Notes: generated by a model not told the origin, from the sequence alone. Shown: positions 8,360 through 16,250, counted from the first letter of the stretch. The stretch: DNA of 43,867 nt from an uncultured Spirochaetaceae bacterium (GCA_902799665.1 CADCBK010000002.1:1-43867); one strand, 5' to 3'. A program made the numbers and translations.

Positions 8360-9065
8360 GTCCGTCTTCTTGGGCTACAAAAACAATCGGCCTGTTTTTT
8401 GTAAAGAAGCCGTTTTCAACAACGCCGACAATTTCGTTTAGTTTCTTTTCCATCGCTTTTGGGTCAACAGGCTTTTCCCACAAAACGTCAAGGATTTGGT
8501 TTCCGTTGTCGGTGATGACAGGGCCGGCCTTTTTTACGCCCTGGCGCAAGACGCATTTTCCGCCAAGCTTTTCAATCGCCTTTTGAACGGGAACGCGGGC
8601 GTCGGCGATTATCTCGACCGGCAAGGGGAACTTTGTTCCAAGCGATTTTACGGCCTTTGAAGAGTCGCCAATCACGACAAAAGTCTTGGCGTTGTATTCT
8701 ACGATTTTTTCGCGAAGGAGCGCCGCGCCGCCGCCCTTTATTACGGCCTTGTCAGGAGCGATTTCGTCGGCGCCGTCAATGGCCAAGTCCAACTTTCCGC
8801 CAATCGCCTTGTCGTTCAAAGAGTAAACCGGGATTCCAAAATCCTCGCAAGCCAGCTGCGTCTGGAAGCTTGTAACGACAGCCTTTATGTCCTTCAAAGT
8901 TCCGTCGGAGATTCGCTCGGCCAAACGGCGGACCGCGGGCATCGCCGTCGAGCCGGTGCCCAAGCCGATTTTCATTCCGCTAAAAATTTTTTTCTGTTCG
9001 ATAAGCGTGTCGATTGCCGTCCGCGCCACAAGTTCCTTTTGCTCATTCTGACTTAGTTTCTTCAT
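8343..9065 (-). CDS. rpiA: ribose-5-phosphate isomerase A
   Basis: RpiA interconverts ribose 5-phosphate and ribulose 5-phosphate in the non-oxidative pentose phosphate pathway. The 240-residue protein has the family motifs GLGTGSTA (phosphate-binding), DGADEI with the catalytic Asp, and KGGGAALLREKI. A short C-terminal extension ends in Arg-rich sequence. It overlaps aroDE by 23 bases upstream and the rluA-type gene by 17 bases downstream, so translation is coupled. Transketolase, which uses its product, is encoded about 8 kb away in another operon. Confidence 0.95.
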   Translation of the reverse strand: MKKLSQNEQKELVARTAIDTLIEQKKIFSGMKIGLGTGSTAMPAVRRLAERISDGTLKDIKAVVTSFQTQLACEDFGIPVYSLNDKAIGGKLDLAIDGADEIAPDKAVIKGGGAALLREKIVEYNAKTFVVIGDSSKAVKSLGTKFPLPVEIIADARVPVQKAIEKLGGKCVLRQGVKKAGPVITDNGNQILDVLWEKPVDPKAMEKKLNEIVGVVENGFFTKNRPIVFVAQEDGRVRSL

Positions 9066-10557
9066 AATCGACTCCGGTGAATATTTTGAATTGTTCGTAA
9101 GCTTGGTACTTCAACATCGCCTCGCCGTTGCAAACCTTGCAGCCGGCAGCCATTGCGCGCTCCATAATCGGCGTGACCTTGGGCGTGTAAACGATGTCGA
9201 ACAAAAGTTCGTTTCCAGTCCATCGATAAAACGAAAGCGGATCGTTTTGCGAATTGCTCGGCTCGCTTGAATTCATTCCGGCGGAAGTCGTTTGGATTAT
9301 CACATCGGAATATTTTTCTATCAAGGGAATCGCGTCCGTGGAAAGCTGCGAGTGTTCAAAACCGAACATGTCCGCGACCGCTTTTGCGCGCAAGGGAGTT
9401 CTGTTAAAAACACAAGCCTTTCCGCCCAGCATTTTCACCGCGTAGGCAACCGCGCGGCTGGCTCCGCCCGCTCCGATTATAGCGACTCTTTTATGCCTTA
9501 AATTCTTAAAGCCTGTAAATTCCAAAAGGGACTTGGAAAATCCTGAACAATCCGTGTTGTAGCCGTACCATTTGTCGTTCTTGCGGACAATCGTGTTGGA
9601 CGCGGAAATCTCGCGCACTCTGTCGTCCACCTCAAAAAGCTCGTTCAGCACGGCTTCCTTGTGCGGCACGGTGACAGACATTCCCTTTACGCCGATTTCG
9701 TTGGCAAACTCAATCGTTTGGTGAATGTCCGCCGAAGGAATCGGAATGTAAACCGCGTTCATAAAATGGTTCACATATCCTTGGTTGTGCAAAAAGGGGC
9801 TGTCGGTTTTCACAAGCGGCCAACCGGTGATGCCAAAAATATTCGTCTTTTCGTCCAAGTCTTTAAAGTGGTAGACTTGGTTCATCATTATCGGATCGAT
9901 GTGGCCTATTGTCTTTAACTCGTTGTCGCTAGAGTCCGCGGAAGTGTATGTCAAAAACGAATGGGTCTTGTAGGCCAAGATTCTGGAGACAATTCCCATC
10001 GGACCCATCGCGCAAAGAATGTGCTCGTACTTGGTAAAGTCGCGGGTTTCGTAAAAAAGATTTTTTACGTCGGCCAAGGACTTTGGCATAAAGGCGATTT
10101 TTGGAATTTCGTAGCCTGTCTTTCGCATTGAGTCGCAGCGCTTTATGATGTCGTGAACCGGCTCATTCATGCTGTGAAAGCTGCGAATGATTTTTGTTCC
10201 AAAGGCCAACGCCGCGTCCTGCAGGCTTGGAATGTGGAAGTCTTCCTCAAAGTCCACATATTGAAAATTCCGCTCGGGCTTTTGGTCGTCGGCAAAGGCC
10301 ATCGCCCTGGCAAAAAGCATCGTCCTAGAGCCTTCGCCCGCGACAAATTTTCCGCCGTCAACCCGGCGCCTTATTGTCAAAATGCACGGCATTCTTGCCA
10401 GTTCAGGAAATTTTCTAATGTGAAGGCTTTCGTCCTCGTCAAGAAAGTCGGCGCGCAGTTCAAGCAAGTCAACGTATGGCCTGTAGCGGCGGACCAAGTC
10501 CAAGTTTTCTTTTATCGTTTTTCCTGTAAGGGTCAGGCAAATTTTAGGGCTTTGCAT
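9043..10557 (-). CDS. aroDE: bifunctional 3-dehydroquinate dehydratase / shikimate dehydrogenase
   Basis: This 504-residue protein joins two consecutive shikimate pathway steps. The N-terminal half (about 1-225) is a type I 3-dehydroquinase, with the catalytic His in IIRSFHSMNEP and the Schiff-base Lys in IAFMPKSLAD. The C-terminal half (about 235-504) is an NADP-dependent shikimate dehydrogenase, with a substrate site GITGWPLVKTDSPFLHN, the Lys of SVTVPHKEAV, the nucleotide loop GAGGASRA and NTDCSGF. The same fusion order is known in plants and chlamydiae. It starts 3 bases after the PASTA gene and overlaps rpiA by 23 bases. Confidence 0.95.
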   Translation of the reverse strand: MQSPKICLTLTGKTIKENLDLVRRYRPYVDLLELRADFLDEDESLHIRKFPELARMPCILTIRRRVDGGKFVAGEGSRTMLFARAMAFADDQKPERNFQYVDFEEDFHIPSLQDAALAFGTKIIRSFHSMNEPVHDIIKRCDSMRKTGYEIPKIAFMPKSLADVKNLFYETRDFTKYEHILCAMGPMGIVSRILAYKTHSFLTYTSADSSDNELKTIGHIDPIMMNQVYHFKDLDEKTNIFGITGWPLVKTDSPFLHNQGYVNHFMNAVYIPIPSADIHQTIEFANEIGVKGMSVTVPHKEAVLNELFEVDDRVREISASNTIVRKNDKWYGYNTDCSGFSKSLLEFTGFKNLRHKRVAIIGAGGASRAVAYAVKMLGGKACVFNRTPLRAKAVADMFGFEHSQLSTDAIPLIEKYSDVIIQTTSAGMNSSEPSNSQNDPLSFYRWTGNELLFDIVYTPKVTPIMERAMAAGCKVCNGEAMLKYQAYEQFKIFTGVDYEETKSE

Positions 10558-10560
10558 TTT

Positions 10561-11670
10561 TTATTGAACGGTAAGCCGCTCCTTTTCTTGGTTCAAAACG
10601 CTAAGGGCAAGCGTCGTTCCGTGCGGCACAGCGTAGGGAACGGTTATCTCTCCCCCGATATGATTAAACGAAGCCAATGTGTAAGAAGCGCCTTCAGGCG
10701 GGAAGGCTTCCAGCTTTACTGGAACGGCAAGCGGATAGCGCGAAACTTTTGCGGAAAAAATTCCGTTTGTCAGCTTTGACGAATCGACTTTTTTGGCGCC
10801 GGCGACTTCGTCTTCGGTGCGGCCCTTGATGTCGGCGTCGACGATTGTGTCTCCGCTATAGGCTGTGTTCAATTCCGGAAGGGCGAACTCAAGCGCGATT
10901 TTTGAATACTCGTCCACCTGGGAATTTTCCGGCTCGGACTGGCTTACAACCGTTCCGGGAATTTCGTCGCCAGTGGCGATGTGGCTTGTGAAGTCAAAAA
11001 GCAAGGGAGTCGTTCCCATTCCTTCCAAAATCTCGGCGATTGTTTTACCAACATAATTTTGAACGGATACGCGCGGAGCGGTGGGGCCGCTGGAAACAAT
11101 CAGCTGCAACTCGACAGGCTGAGTTATCGGAGTTCCTTCCGGCGGATCTTGTTCCAAAATCGTTCCAATAGGAGCGGCGTCAATTTTAAAGACCGGCGTT
11201 CCTATCGTAATCTGCGGAGTCTCAACGCCGCCGTAAAGCGCGTCCAGCTTGTTCTTGAGCGCGTCGAGATTCGTTCCAACGTAATTTCCGATATGGTCAA
11301 TCATAACGCCGCGGCTTACGACAAGCGTGACTCGGCGGCCGGCCTTTACGATGCTGCCCGCGCGGGGATTTTGCGAAAGCACTTGGCCCGCCTGCCCCGG
11401 AAGGTCGCTGTAGCGCAACTGCAATTTTGGATAAAGCTCTTTTTCCTGCATCTCAAGCAAGGCGCGCGTCAAAGTTTTTCCAGTCACATTCGGAACCAAA
11501 ACCTGCTCGTAGCCCTTGTTGGCAAAAAAGAAAACGGCCAGCGCCGTGACAAGCATCAAGACAAAAGCCGCGATTGTATATGCCGCAAAAGCGGGCGTAC
11601 TTTTTTGCAAGTCCGCTTCCATTTCGTTCAATGAGATTCCAGCGTCTTTTATTTTATTCTTTATGTCCAT
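10561..11670 (-). CDS. membrane-anchored PASTA-domain protein
   Basis: The 369-residue protein has a short cytoplasmic N-terminus (1-28), one membrane segment (about 29-50) and an outer part with at least three PASTA-like repeats (about 57-121, 122-195, 199-265). The repeats show the usual features VPNVTGKTLTRA, LSQNPRAGSIVKAG and VTLVVSRG. PASTA domains elsewhere bind muropeptides or beta-lactams and usually sit on Ser/Thr kinases or penicillin-binding proteins. Here neither domain is present, so the role is open; periplasmic cell-wall sensing or scaffolding is an inference. Its ATG has a GGAG ribosome site, and it lies 55 bases behind fmt in a translation-factor operon. Confidence 0.82.
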   Translation of the reverse strand: MDIKNKIKDAGISLNEMEADLQKSTPAFAAYTIAAFVLMLVTALAVFFFANKGYEQVLVPNVTGKTLTRALLEMQEKELYPKLQLRYSDLPGQAGQVLSQNPRAGSIVKAGRRVTLVVSRGVMIDHIGNYVGTNLDALKNKLDALYGGVETPQITIGTPVFKIDAAPIGTILEQDPPEGTPITQPVELQLIVSSGPTAPRVSVQNYVGKTIAEILEGMGTTPLLFDFTSHIATGDEIPGTVVSQSEPENSQVDEYSKIALEFALPELNTAYSGDTIVDADIKGRTEDEVAGAKKVDSSKLTNGIFSAKVSRYPLAVPVKLEAFPPEGASYTLASFNHIGGEITVPYAVPHGTTLALSVLNQEKERLTVQ

Positions 11671-11719
11671 ATTTCGCTCCGTAAAGGTGGAATAATTTTA
11701 GCGCAAAGGCAAGGCGTTT

Positions 11720-11739
11720 GCAAGACTAAAAAAGCCGCG
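11720..11739. repeat. dispersed ~20-bp repeat copy
   Basis: GCAAGACTAAAAAAGCCGCG matches the repeat found three times at 6985-7072. This copy overlaps the stop codon and last codons of fmt. Confidence 0.5.
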
Positions 11740-12832
11740 TTCCCACAAAGTCGCGCGCGCCGTTCATAAAGTCTTTGTAGCCCATCGCCTTTTTTTGTTG
11801 GCGCTGGAGCTCGGTGACGCAAAGAACGCCTTGGCCGCACTTTATGAGAATGCCTTGCTTTTTGTCAAAGGCCGCCACTGTTCCGGCGGGCAACGAAGCA
11901 AAATCGTTTGCAAGACTAAGAGGCGCGGCCGCGTTTTGGCCTTGCGACCCGCAATCGTCAGCAAGACCAAGAGGCGCGGCTTTCAAAATCTTTAGCGTTT
12001 CGCCGCCCTCGCCGCCGATTCTTGTCCAGGAGCCGGGCTCGCTTGTGTAGGCGCGGACGGCGGCTGCGATATTTTTCGCGCTGTCGTTCCAATTTATAAG
12101 GGCGTCTTCCTTGCTGATTGTCTTGGTGTAGCTAGACTCGCCTTCTTGAGGCTTTCCTTTTTTCAAAACGTCCGCGCCGGGATTTTGGGCGGCCTTGTCC
12201 AAAAGGCTTTGCAACAAAGCGGCGGCGATTTGGGCGCTTTTGTCCAAAAGGCTGTCGGTTGTTTCCGTTCCGTCAAGCGCGATAATTTCTTGCGCCAAGA
12301 TTTCGCCTTCGTCCATGCCCAGCGCCAATGTCTGGACCGTTACGCCGGTTTCCTTGTCGCAGTTTAAAATCGCCGCGGGAACGGGAGTGGCTCCCCGGTA
12401 CTTGGGCAAAAGCGACGGATGCACGTTGACCCCGCCCGCCTTAAAGAGCGACAAAAACTTTGGCCCGAAAATTTTTCCGTAGGCAAAGCATACAAGCGCG
12501 TCAAAGCCTTGGGCGGCTATTTGCTCGCGCGCGGCGGCGTCAAGCTTTTGCGGGCAAAAAACCGGAATGCCGCGCTCTTGGGCAAGCAAGCCCACGTCGG
12601 TGGGGACAAGCTCTTTGTGCCTGCCTTTGGCGCTGGGCGGGTTGGTCAACACGCCCGCGATTTCCCAGCCGCCGCCTTTTTGGCCTTGCGAGCAGTCTCC
12701 GCTGGCGGCCGCATTTTGGCCTTGCGAGCCATTCTCGTTTGCCGCATTTTGGCCTTGCGAACATTTTTCAAGCAGGAGGCGCAGCGTTGTCGCGGCGGGA
12801 GCCGGGCTTCCGGCATATAAAATTTTAAGCAT
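11726..12832 (-). CDS. fmt: methionyl-tRNA formyltransferase
   Basis: Fmt transfers a formyl group from 10-formyltetrahydrofolate to initiator Met-tRNA. From its own ATG at 12832 (MLKILYAGSP) the protein has 368 residues, longer than the usual 310 to 320. The core motif NVHPSLLPKYRGATP holds the catalytic Asn and His, and GMDEGEIL has the conserved Asp. The extra length comes largely from repetitive inserts: SQGQNAA-type peptides near residues 25-50, and a second block in the C-terminal domain with APLGLADD, SQGQNAA and APLSLAND. These match a dispersed DNA repeat. As written, fmt is in frame with def. Its start overlaps the out-of-frame def stop as ATGCTTAA, exactly like the livG-livF junction. 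Confidence 0.85.
   Translation of the reverse strand: MLKILYAGSPAPAATTLRLLLEKCSQGQNAANENGSQGQNAAASGDCSQGQKGGGWEIAGVLTNPPSAKGRHKELVPTDVGLLAQERGIPVFCPQKLDAAAREQIAAQGFDALVCFAYGKIFGPKFLSLFKAGGVNVHPSLLPKYRGATPVPAAILNCDKETGVTVQTLALGMDEGEILAQEIIALDGTETTDSLLDKSAQIAAALLQSLLDKAAQNPGADVLKKGKPQEGESSYTKTISKEDALINWNDSAKNIAAAVRAYTSEPGSWTRIGGEGGETLKILKAAPLGLADDCGSQGQNAAAPLSLANDFASLPAGTVAAFDKKQGILIKCGQGVLCVTELQRQQKKAMGYKDFMNGARDFVGTRLF
11910..11980. repeat. dispersed repeat copies inside the C-terminal part of fmt
   Basis: GCAAGACTAAGAGGCGCGGC (11910-11929) and GCAAGACCAAGAGGCGCGGC (11961-11980) are near-identical plus-strand copies of the dispersed repeat. Between them lies an opposite-orientation copy (11928-11946, complement of CGCAAGGCCAAAACGCGGC). 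On the coding strand they encode APLSLAND, APLGLADD and SQGQNAA. Confidence 0.6.
12671..12759 (-). repeat. three dispersed repeat copies inside the N-terminal part of fmt
   Basis: Read on the coding strand, CGCAAGGCCAAAATGCGGC occurs at 12741-12759 and 12708-12726, and a degenerate form at 12671-12690. They encode the repeated peptides SQGQNAA, SQGQNAA and SQGQKGG. The core matches the intergenic repeats at 6985-7072. Confidence 0.6.
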
Positions 12833-12932
12833 TGTTTTTCTTGGCTTCCTTGGCCGCTTTTTTTGCGGCGATCTTCGCGGCGATTTTTTTTGCCTTGGCT
12901 TCCTTTTCGGCGGCCTTTTGCGCGGCTCAGCG
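12825..12932 (-). other. def-fmt junction: frameshift fusing two genes
   Basis: A single open frame runs from 13372 to 11726 (548 codons), so automatic gene calling will report a Def-Fmt fusion. In that frame the linker is an unusual Arg/Pro-rich run built from AGG, CGA and AGA codons. The alternative frame has Ala/Lys/Glu codons (GCC, GCG, AAG, GAA) that resemble neighbouring genes and ends with TAA overlapping the fmt ATG. Reading GAG-GCC in place of GAGCC at 12924-12928 would restore two separate genes. Confidence 0.65.
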
Positions 12933-13372
12933 TCTCCGCGGTCGATGAAAATCACGCCCTCAAGGTGGTCGTTTTCGTGCTGGATTATGCGCGCCAAAAG
13001 TCCTTCCGCCTCAAGCGTGAACTTTTTTCCGTTTTGGTCTTGCGCCTGCACCGTCACCTTTGAGGGCCGCATGATGTTCTCGTAAACTTGCGGAACGCTA
13101 AGGCAGCCTTCCTCGTATGGAACGGAGTCGTCGGAAGTGGCGATGATTTGCGGATTGATAAAAACGCGCTTTACGTCGTCGTCCGCTTCGGCCACAAACA
13201 TGCGGATGTTCTTTCCGATTTGCGGGCAGGCCAAGCCAACGCCGTTGGCGTTTTCCATCGTCTCAAACATTTCTTCGGCAAGAGCGCGAAGCTCGTCGTT
13301 GATGTCCTCGTCCTTTATCGGAACTGATTTTTTGCGAAGAACTTCTTCGCCCAACTTGCAAATCTTTAGCAT
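12825..13372 (-). CDS. def: peptide deformylase (apparent frameshift near its end)
   Basis: Def removes the formyl group from new proteins with a metal ion. All three motifs are intact: GVGLACPQIG (variant of GxGLAAPQ, about residue 43), EEGCLS (about 88) and the metal-binding QHENDHLEG (about 130). After residue 148 (DRGDAE) the written frame changes character to an Arg/Pro-rich stretch and runs on into fmt without a stop. In the next frame, from 12926, the codons give a Lys/Ala-rich tail (AAQKAAEKEAKAKKIAAK and onward) that stops at 12825-12827, overlapping the fmt ATG. One missing base near 12923-12930 explains this. The corrected protein would have about 182 residues. Its ATG overlaps the hisD stop (ATGCTAA) with an AAGGAT ribosome site. 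Confidence 0.85.
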
Positions 13373-14730
13373 ATTCTTATCCTTGCGGCGCGCGCGTGGG
13401 CGGCCAAACCTTCAGCGTCGCCCAAAATGCCGGCGGCCTTTGCGCTGGCCAAAGGGCCTTCCTTTCCTTCTATCGTTCTAAGAGTCGTTACAGTTTTTAT
13501 AAAAGCGCGGACGCTTAGGCCGCCCGTAAATTTCGCAGAGCCGCTTGTCGGAAGCGTGTGGTTCAAGCCGGCCGCGTAGTCGCCAAAAACTTCGGCCGAG
13601 CCGTGGCCGATAAAAAGCGAGCCGTAGTTGTGGACCAGCTTTTTTGCCGCTTCCAATTTTTCGCCGGCGTCCATCGCAAGCTCCAAGTGCTCGGGCGCTT
13701 TTTTGTTCGCGATTTCGCAGGCTTCATCTATAGAAGAAGTCACGATTATTTTTCCAAAGGTGTCAACGCTTCGCCTTGCGGTTTCCGCCGTAGGCAAGTC
13801 CTTAAGCTGCTCCTCAATCTCCTGCTGAACGGCCTTGGCGATTTCCTCGCTGTCGGTGGCAAGAATGGGCTGCGCGACGACGTCGTGCTCGGCCTGCGCC
13901 AGTAAGTCCGCGGCAAGCCACTTGGGGTTGGCGCTGTCGTCTGCGATGGCAAAAACTTCGGTGGGGCCCGCAAGCATGTCGATGCCAACCGTTCCGTAAA
14001 CCAAGCGCTTGGCTTCCGCCACAAACTTGTTTCCCGGTCCTACGACAACGTCCGCCTTGGGAATCGATTCCGTTCCAAAAGCCATCGCTCCTATGGCCTG
14101 CGAGCCTCCGCAAGCGTAAACTTTGTCAGCCCCGCAAATGCAGGCGGCGGCCATGATTCCCTCGTCGGCGTAAGGCTTTCCTCCGACAAAAGGCTTTCCG
14201 GGCGTTCCGGTTCCCTGCGCCTTGGCGTCATCCAAGTCGTCTGGGTGCACGCGGGGCGGAGTGCACATAACCACTTGCCCCACGCCCGCCGCCTTTGCCG
14301 GAACGACCGTCATGATTACGGTTGACAAAAGCGGAAAGCGGCCGGCCGGAACGTAAACGCCCGCGCGGTCGACAGGAATGTTTTTTTGGCCGGTAAAAAG
14401 GCCAGGGGCCAACTCAATTTCAAATTCGTCAAAGGACTCGCGCTGGCGCTCGGCGAATTTTTTTGCCAAGTCGCGCGAATAGCAAAGGGATTCGTAAAGG
14501 CCGGGGTCTTCGCGCCGCATTTTTTCGGCGGCGGCCTTAAGCTCATTCTGCGGAATCTCAAAATGCGAGGGAGCGGAAACGTCAAACTTGGCGCCGTAAT
14601 CAGAAAGCGCCTTGTCGCCCATCGTCTTAACGTCGCGCAAAACGTCTTTTACAACGTCAATGGACTCGCCAAAGTCGCGGCCCTCAAAAAAACTTTCTTC
14701 CAACTCGGATGCTTTAACAATCTTTATCAT
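13366..14730 (-). CDS. hisD: histidinol dehydrogenase
   Basis: HisD carries out the last two oxidations of histidine synthesis, from histidinol to histidine, with NAD and zinc. The protein has 454 residues from the ATG at 14730, which has a GAGGA ribosome site; an in-frame extension up to 14916 is not supported. Visible family motifs are GPTEVFAIAD, the zinc ligands in LLAQAEHD, FGDYAAGLNHTLPTSG with the catalytic His, and a C-terminal His in GLAAHARA. An insert of about 15 residues after the MCTPPRVHPDD stretch is Gly-rich. No other his gene is nearby. It heads the operon with def and fmt behind its own promoter. Confidence 0.95.
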   Translation of the reverse strand: MIKIVKASELEESFFEGRDFGESIDVVKDVLRDVKTMGDKALSDYGAKFDVSAPSHFEIPQNELKAAAEKMRREDPGLYESLCYSRDLAKKFAERQRESFDEFEIELAPGLFTGQKNIPVDRAGVYVPAGRFPLLSTVIMTVVPAKAAGVGQVVMCTPPRVHPDDLDDAKAQGTGTPGKPFVGGKPYADEGIMAAACICGADKVYACGGSQAIGAMAFGTESIPKADVVVGPGNKFVAEAKRLVYGTVGIDMLAGPTEVFAIADDSANPKWLAADLLAQAEHDVVAQPILATDSEEIAKAVQQEIEEQLKDLPTAETARRSVDTFGKIIVTSSIDEACEIANKKAPEHLELAMDAGEKLEAAKKLVHNYGSLFIGHGSAEVFGDYAAGLNHTLPTSGSAKFTGGLSVRAFIKTVTTLRTIEGKEGPLASAKAAGILGDAEGLAAHARAARIRIC

Positions 14731-14751
14731 TTTGGATTCCTCGCGGAATTC

Positions 14752-14779
14752 ATTATACTCAAAAGAAAGGTTTTTGCAA
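14752..14779 (-). promoter_or_regulatory. hisD operon promoter
   Basis: On the minus strand TTGCAA (14774-14779) and TATAAT (14752-14757) are spaced by 16 bases. The expected start is about 15 bases before the hisD ATG, leaving room for its GAGGA ribosome site. Confidence 0.65.
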
Positions 14780-14834
14780 CTACGCTGAGGCGGGGCGCGC
14801 CCATAAAAAAGCGCTAGCAAAATCACGCGAACTG

Positions 14835-14843
14835 TGATATAAT
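14835..14843 (+). promoter_or_regulatory. OFA transporter promoter, extended -10, near-leaderless
   Basis: TGATATAAT is an extended -10 box (TG at 14835-14836, perfect TATAAT at 14838-14843). The ATG follows after only 8 bases, so transcription should begin about one or two bases before the start codon. No Shine-Dalgarno sequence is present. Confidence 0.65.
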
Positions 14844-14851
14844 CTTCTATT

Positions 14852-16150
14852 ATGAATTTACCTGAAAACAAATGGTTGCGCGGAGCCATTCCCGCGCTGC
14901 TCTTGCACTGCTCCATCGGAACAGTTTACTGTTGGTCTGTTTTTAGCCAGGAAGTCGCCGCCTACATCGGCAGCCCCAAAAGCCACGTCGAGTGGGCCTT
15001 CTCTTTGGCGATTTTCTTCTTGGGAATGTCGGCCGCCTTCTTGGGCGACTTTGTAGAAAAGGACATTCACAAAAGCTCTTTGATCGCGACGATTTTCTTT
15101 ACAGTCGGAATGGTTGGAACGGGAGCCAGCATTTTGGCCAAGTCCCTGCCCGGCGTTTTGGTTTGCTACGGCGTGATTATGGGAATCGGTTTGGGAACCG
15201 GCTACCTTTCGCCCGTAAAGACCTTGATGCTTTGGTTCAAGGACAAAAAAGGCTTGGCCACAGGACTAGCCGTCGCGGGCTTTGGAGCGGCCAAGGCGAT
15301 CGCCACTCCTATCATGCAGGCGATAGTCGCAAGGTGCGACGACAACCCGGCCTATATGTTCATGATTATGGGCGGCGTTTACTGCGTGATGATGTTCATC
15401 GGCCACTTGCTTCTTAAAAAGCCGGCCGGCTGGGTGGAAGCGCACGACAAGCAAACGGTTGGCGAATTCCTTAAAAAGTTCGGCTCAAATTTCAAGACTT
15501 GCTTTTCAAACCGCGAGTTCCTTGGCATTTGGATTATGTTCTACATCAACATCGCTTGCGGCTTGGCTCTCATCTCGCAGGAAAAGCCGATCTTGCAAAC
15601 GACAGGCCTTGGCTTTATGACAATCAGCGCGATTGGAACGGTAACGGCCATCGCCAACGCCGCCGGACGCTTGGGCTTTAGCGCGGCCGCCGACGGGCTC
15701 AAGGACCGCAACACAATCTACAAGTGGATTTTCGCGCTTTCGATTTTGTTCACAGGAATCATCATCGCCACGCGCGGAATCATCAACGGAACGCAGCCAG
15801 CACTTATGGCCTTGTGCATCGCGCTTCTTATCGTAGTGAACGCTGGCTACGGCGGCGGCTTTTCAAACGTTCCCACTTTGCTTAGCGACCACTTTGGAAT
15901 GAAGAGCATTTCTTCCGTCCACGGAATGTGCCTTAGCGCCTGGGCCATCGCCGGCTTGACCGGAAACCAAATGGCCAGCTGGATCGTCCGCCACACAGGC
16001 GAGTTTACCGAAAAGGTTTTGGCCGACGGCCGCGCCGTCAAGGTAAACCCTGTGGGCTACCAAAACGTCCTTTACGTCACAATCGCGCTTTACATCGTCG
16101 CGATGATTGTCTGCTGGACGATGGTTGGAAAGCCGAGAAAAACTGAGTAG
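14852..16150 (+). CDS. MFS transporter, OFA (oxalate/formate antiporter) family
   Basis: The 432-residue protein is very hydrophobic, with about twelve membrane segments in two groups of six. Its N-terminus (LLLHCSIGTVYCWSVFSQEV) and the loop LWFKDKKGLATGLAVAGFGAAKA are characteristic of the OFA subfamily of the major facilitator superfamily, whose best known member exchanges oxalate for formate. The substrate cannot be read from sequence; small carboxylates are likely from the family. The gene stands alone between two minus-strand operons. The ATG has no ribosome site and lies just behind a -10 box. The stop codon TAG sits in the loop of a perfect 13-bp hairpin (16135-16164). Confidence 0.88.
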   Translation: MNLPENKWLRGAIPALLLHCSIGTVYCWSVFSQEVAAYIGSPKSHVEWAFSLAIFFLGMSAAFLGDFVEKDIHKSSLIATIFFTVGMVGTGASILAKSLPGVLVCYGVIMGIGLGTGYLSPVKTLMLWFKDKKGLATGLAVAGFGAAKAIATPIMQAIVARCDDNPAYMFMIMGGVYCVMMFIGHLLLKKPAGWVEAHDKQTVGEFLKKFGSNFKTCFSNREFLGIWIMFYINIACGLALISQEKPILQTTGLGFMTISAIGTVTAIANAAGRLGFSAAADGLKDRNTIYKWIFALSILFTGIIIATRGIINGTQPALMALCIALLIVVNAGYGGGFSNVPTLLSDHFGMKSISSVHGMCLSAWAIAGLTGNQMASWIVRHTGEFTEKVLADGRAVKVNPVGYQNVLYVTIALYIVAMIVCWTMVGKPRKTE

Positions 16151-16199
16151 ACTCAGTTTTTCTCAACGAGATTAAATCCGCTTCGCGAATTTAATCTCG
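16135..16199 (+). terminator. tandem hairpins at the 3' end of the OFA gene
   Basis: The first hairpin has perfect 13-base arms (16135-16147 and 16152-16164) with loop TAGA, and the TAG in the loop is the stop codon. After two bases (AA) a second hairpin follows with perfect 11-base arms CGAGATTAAAT (16167-16177) and ATTTAATCTCG (16189-16199). There is no U-run after it, so it may act as an mRNA end or stability element more than as a classic terminator. Confidence 0.55.
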
Positions 16200-16220
16200 C
16201 AAATTGTTGCTTAAACAAAA

Positions 16221-16250
16221 ACGGCCCGCGGCTTTTCAACCGCGGGCCGT
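16221..16250 (-). terminator. strong intrinsic terminator of the tkt operon, possibly bidirectional
   Basis: Arms ACGGCCCGCGG (16221-16231) and CCGCGGGCCGT (16240-16250) are perfectly complementary over 11 bases. On the minus strand the stem is followed by TTTTTGTTT; on the plus strand by a weaker AATTTTA. A further small hairpin GCGCTC-GCAA-GAGCGC lies near 16293-16308. Confidence 0.85.

Noticed and set aside
11726..13372. A genuine, functional Def-Fmt fusion protein
   Set aside because: Not excluded, but the alternative-frame Def tail with a stop overlapping the fmt ATG makes a one-base loss the simpler reading.
14731..14916. In-frame extension of hisD upstream to 14916
   Set aside because: It would run through the hisD promoter and the OFA promoter; the ATG at 14730 has a GAGGA site and matches the normal HisD N-terminus.
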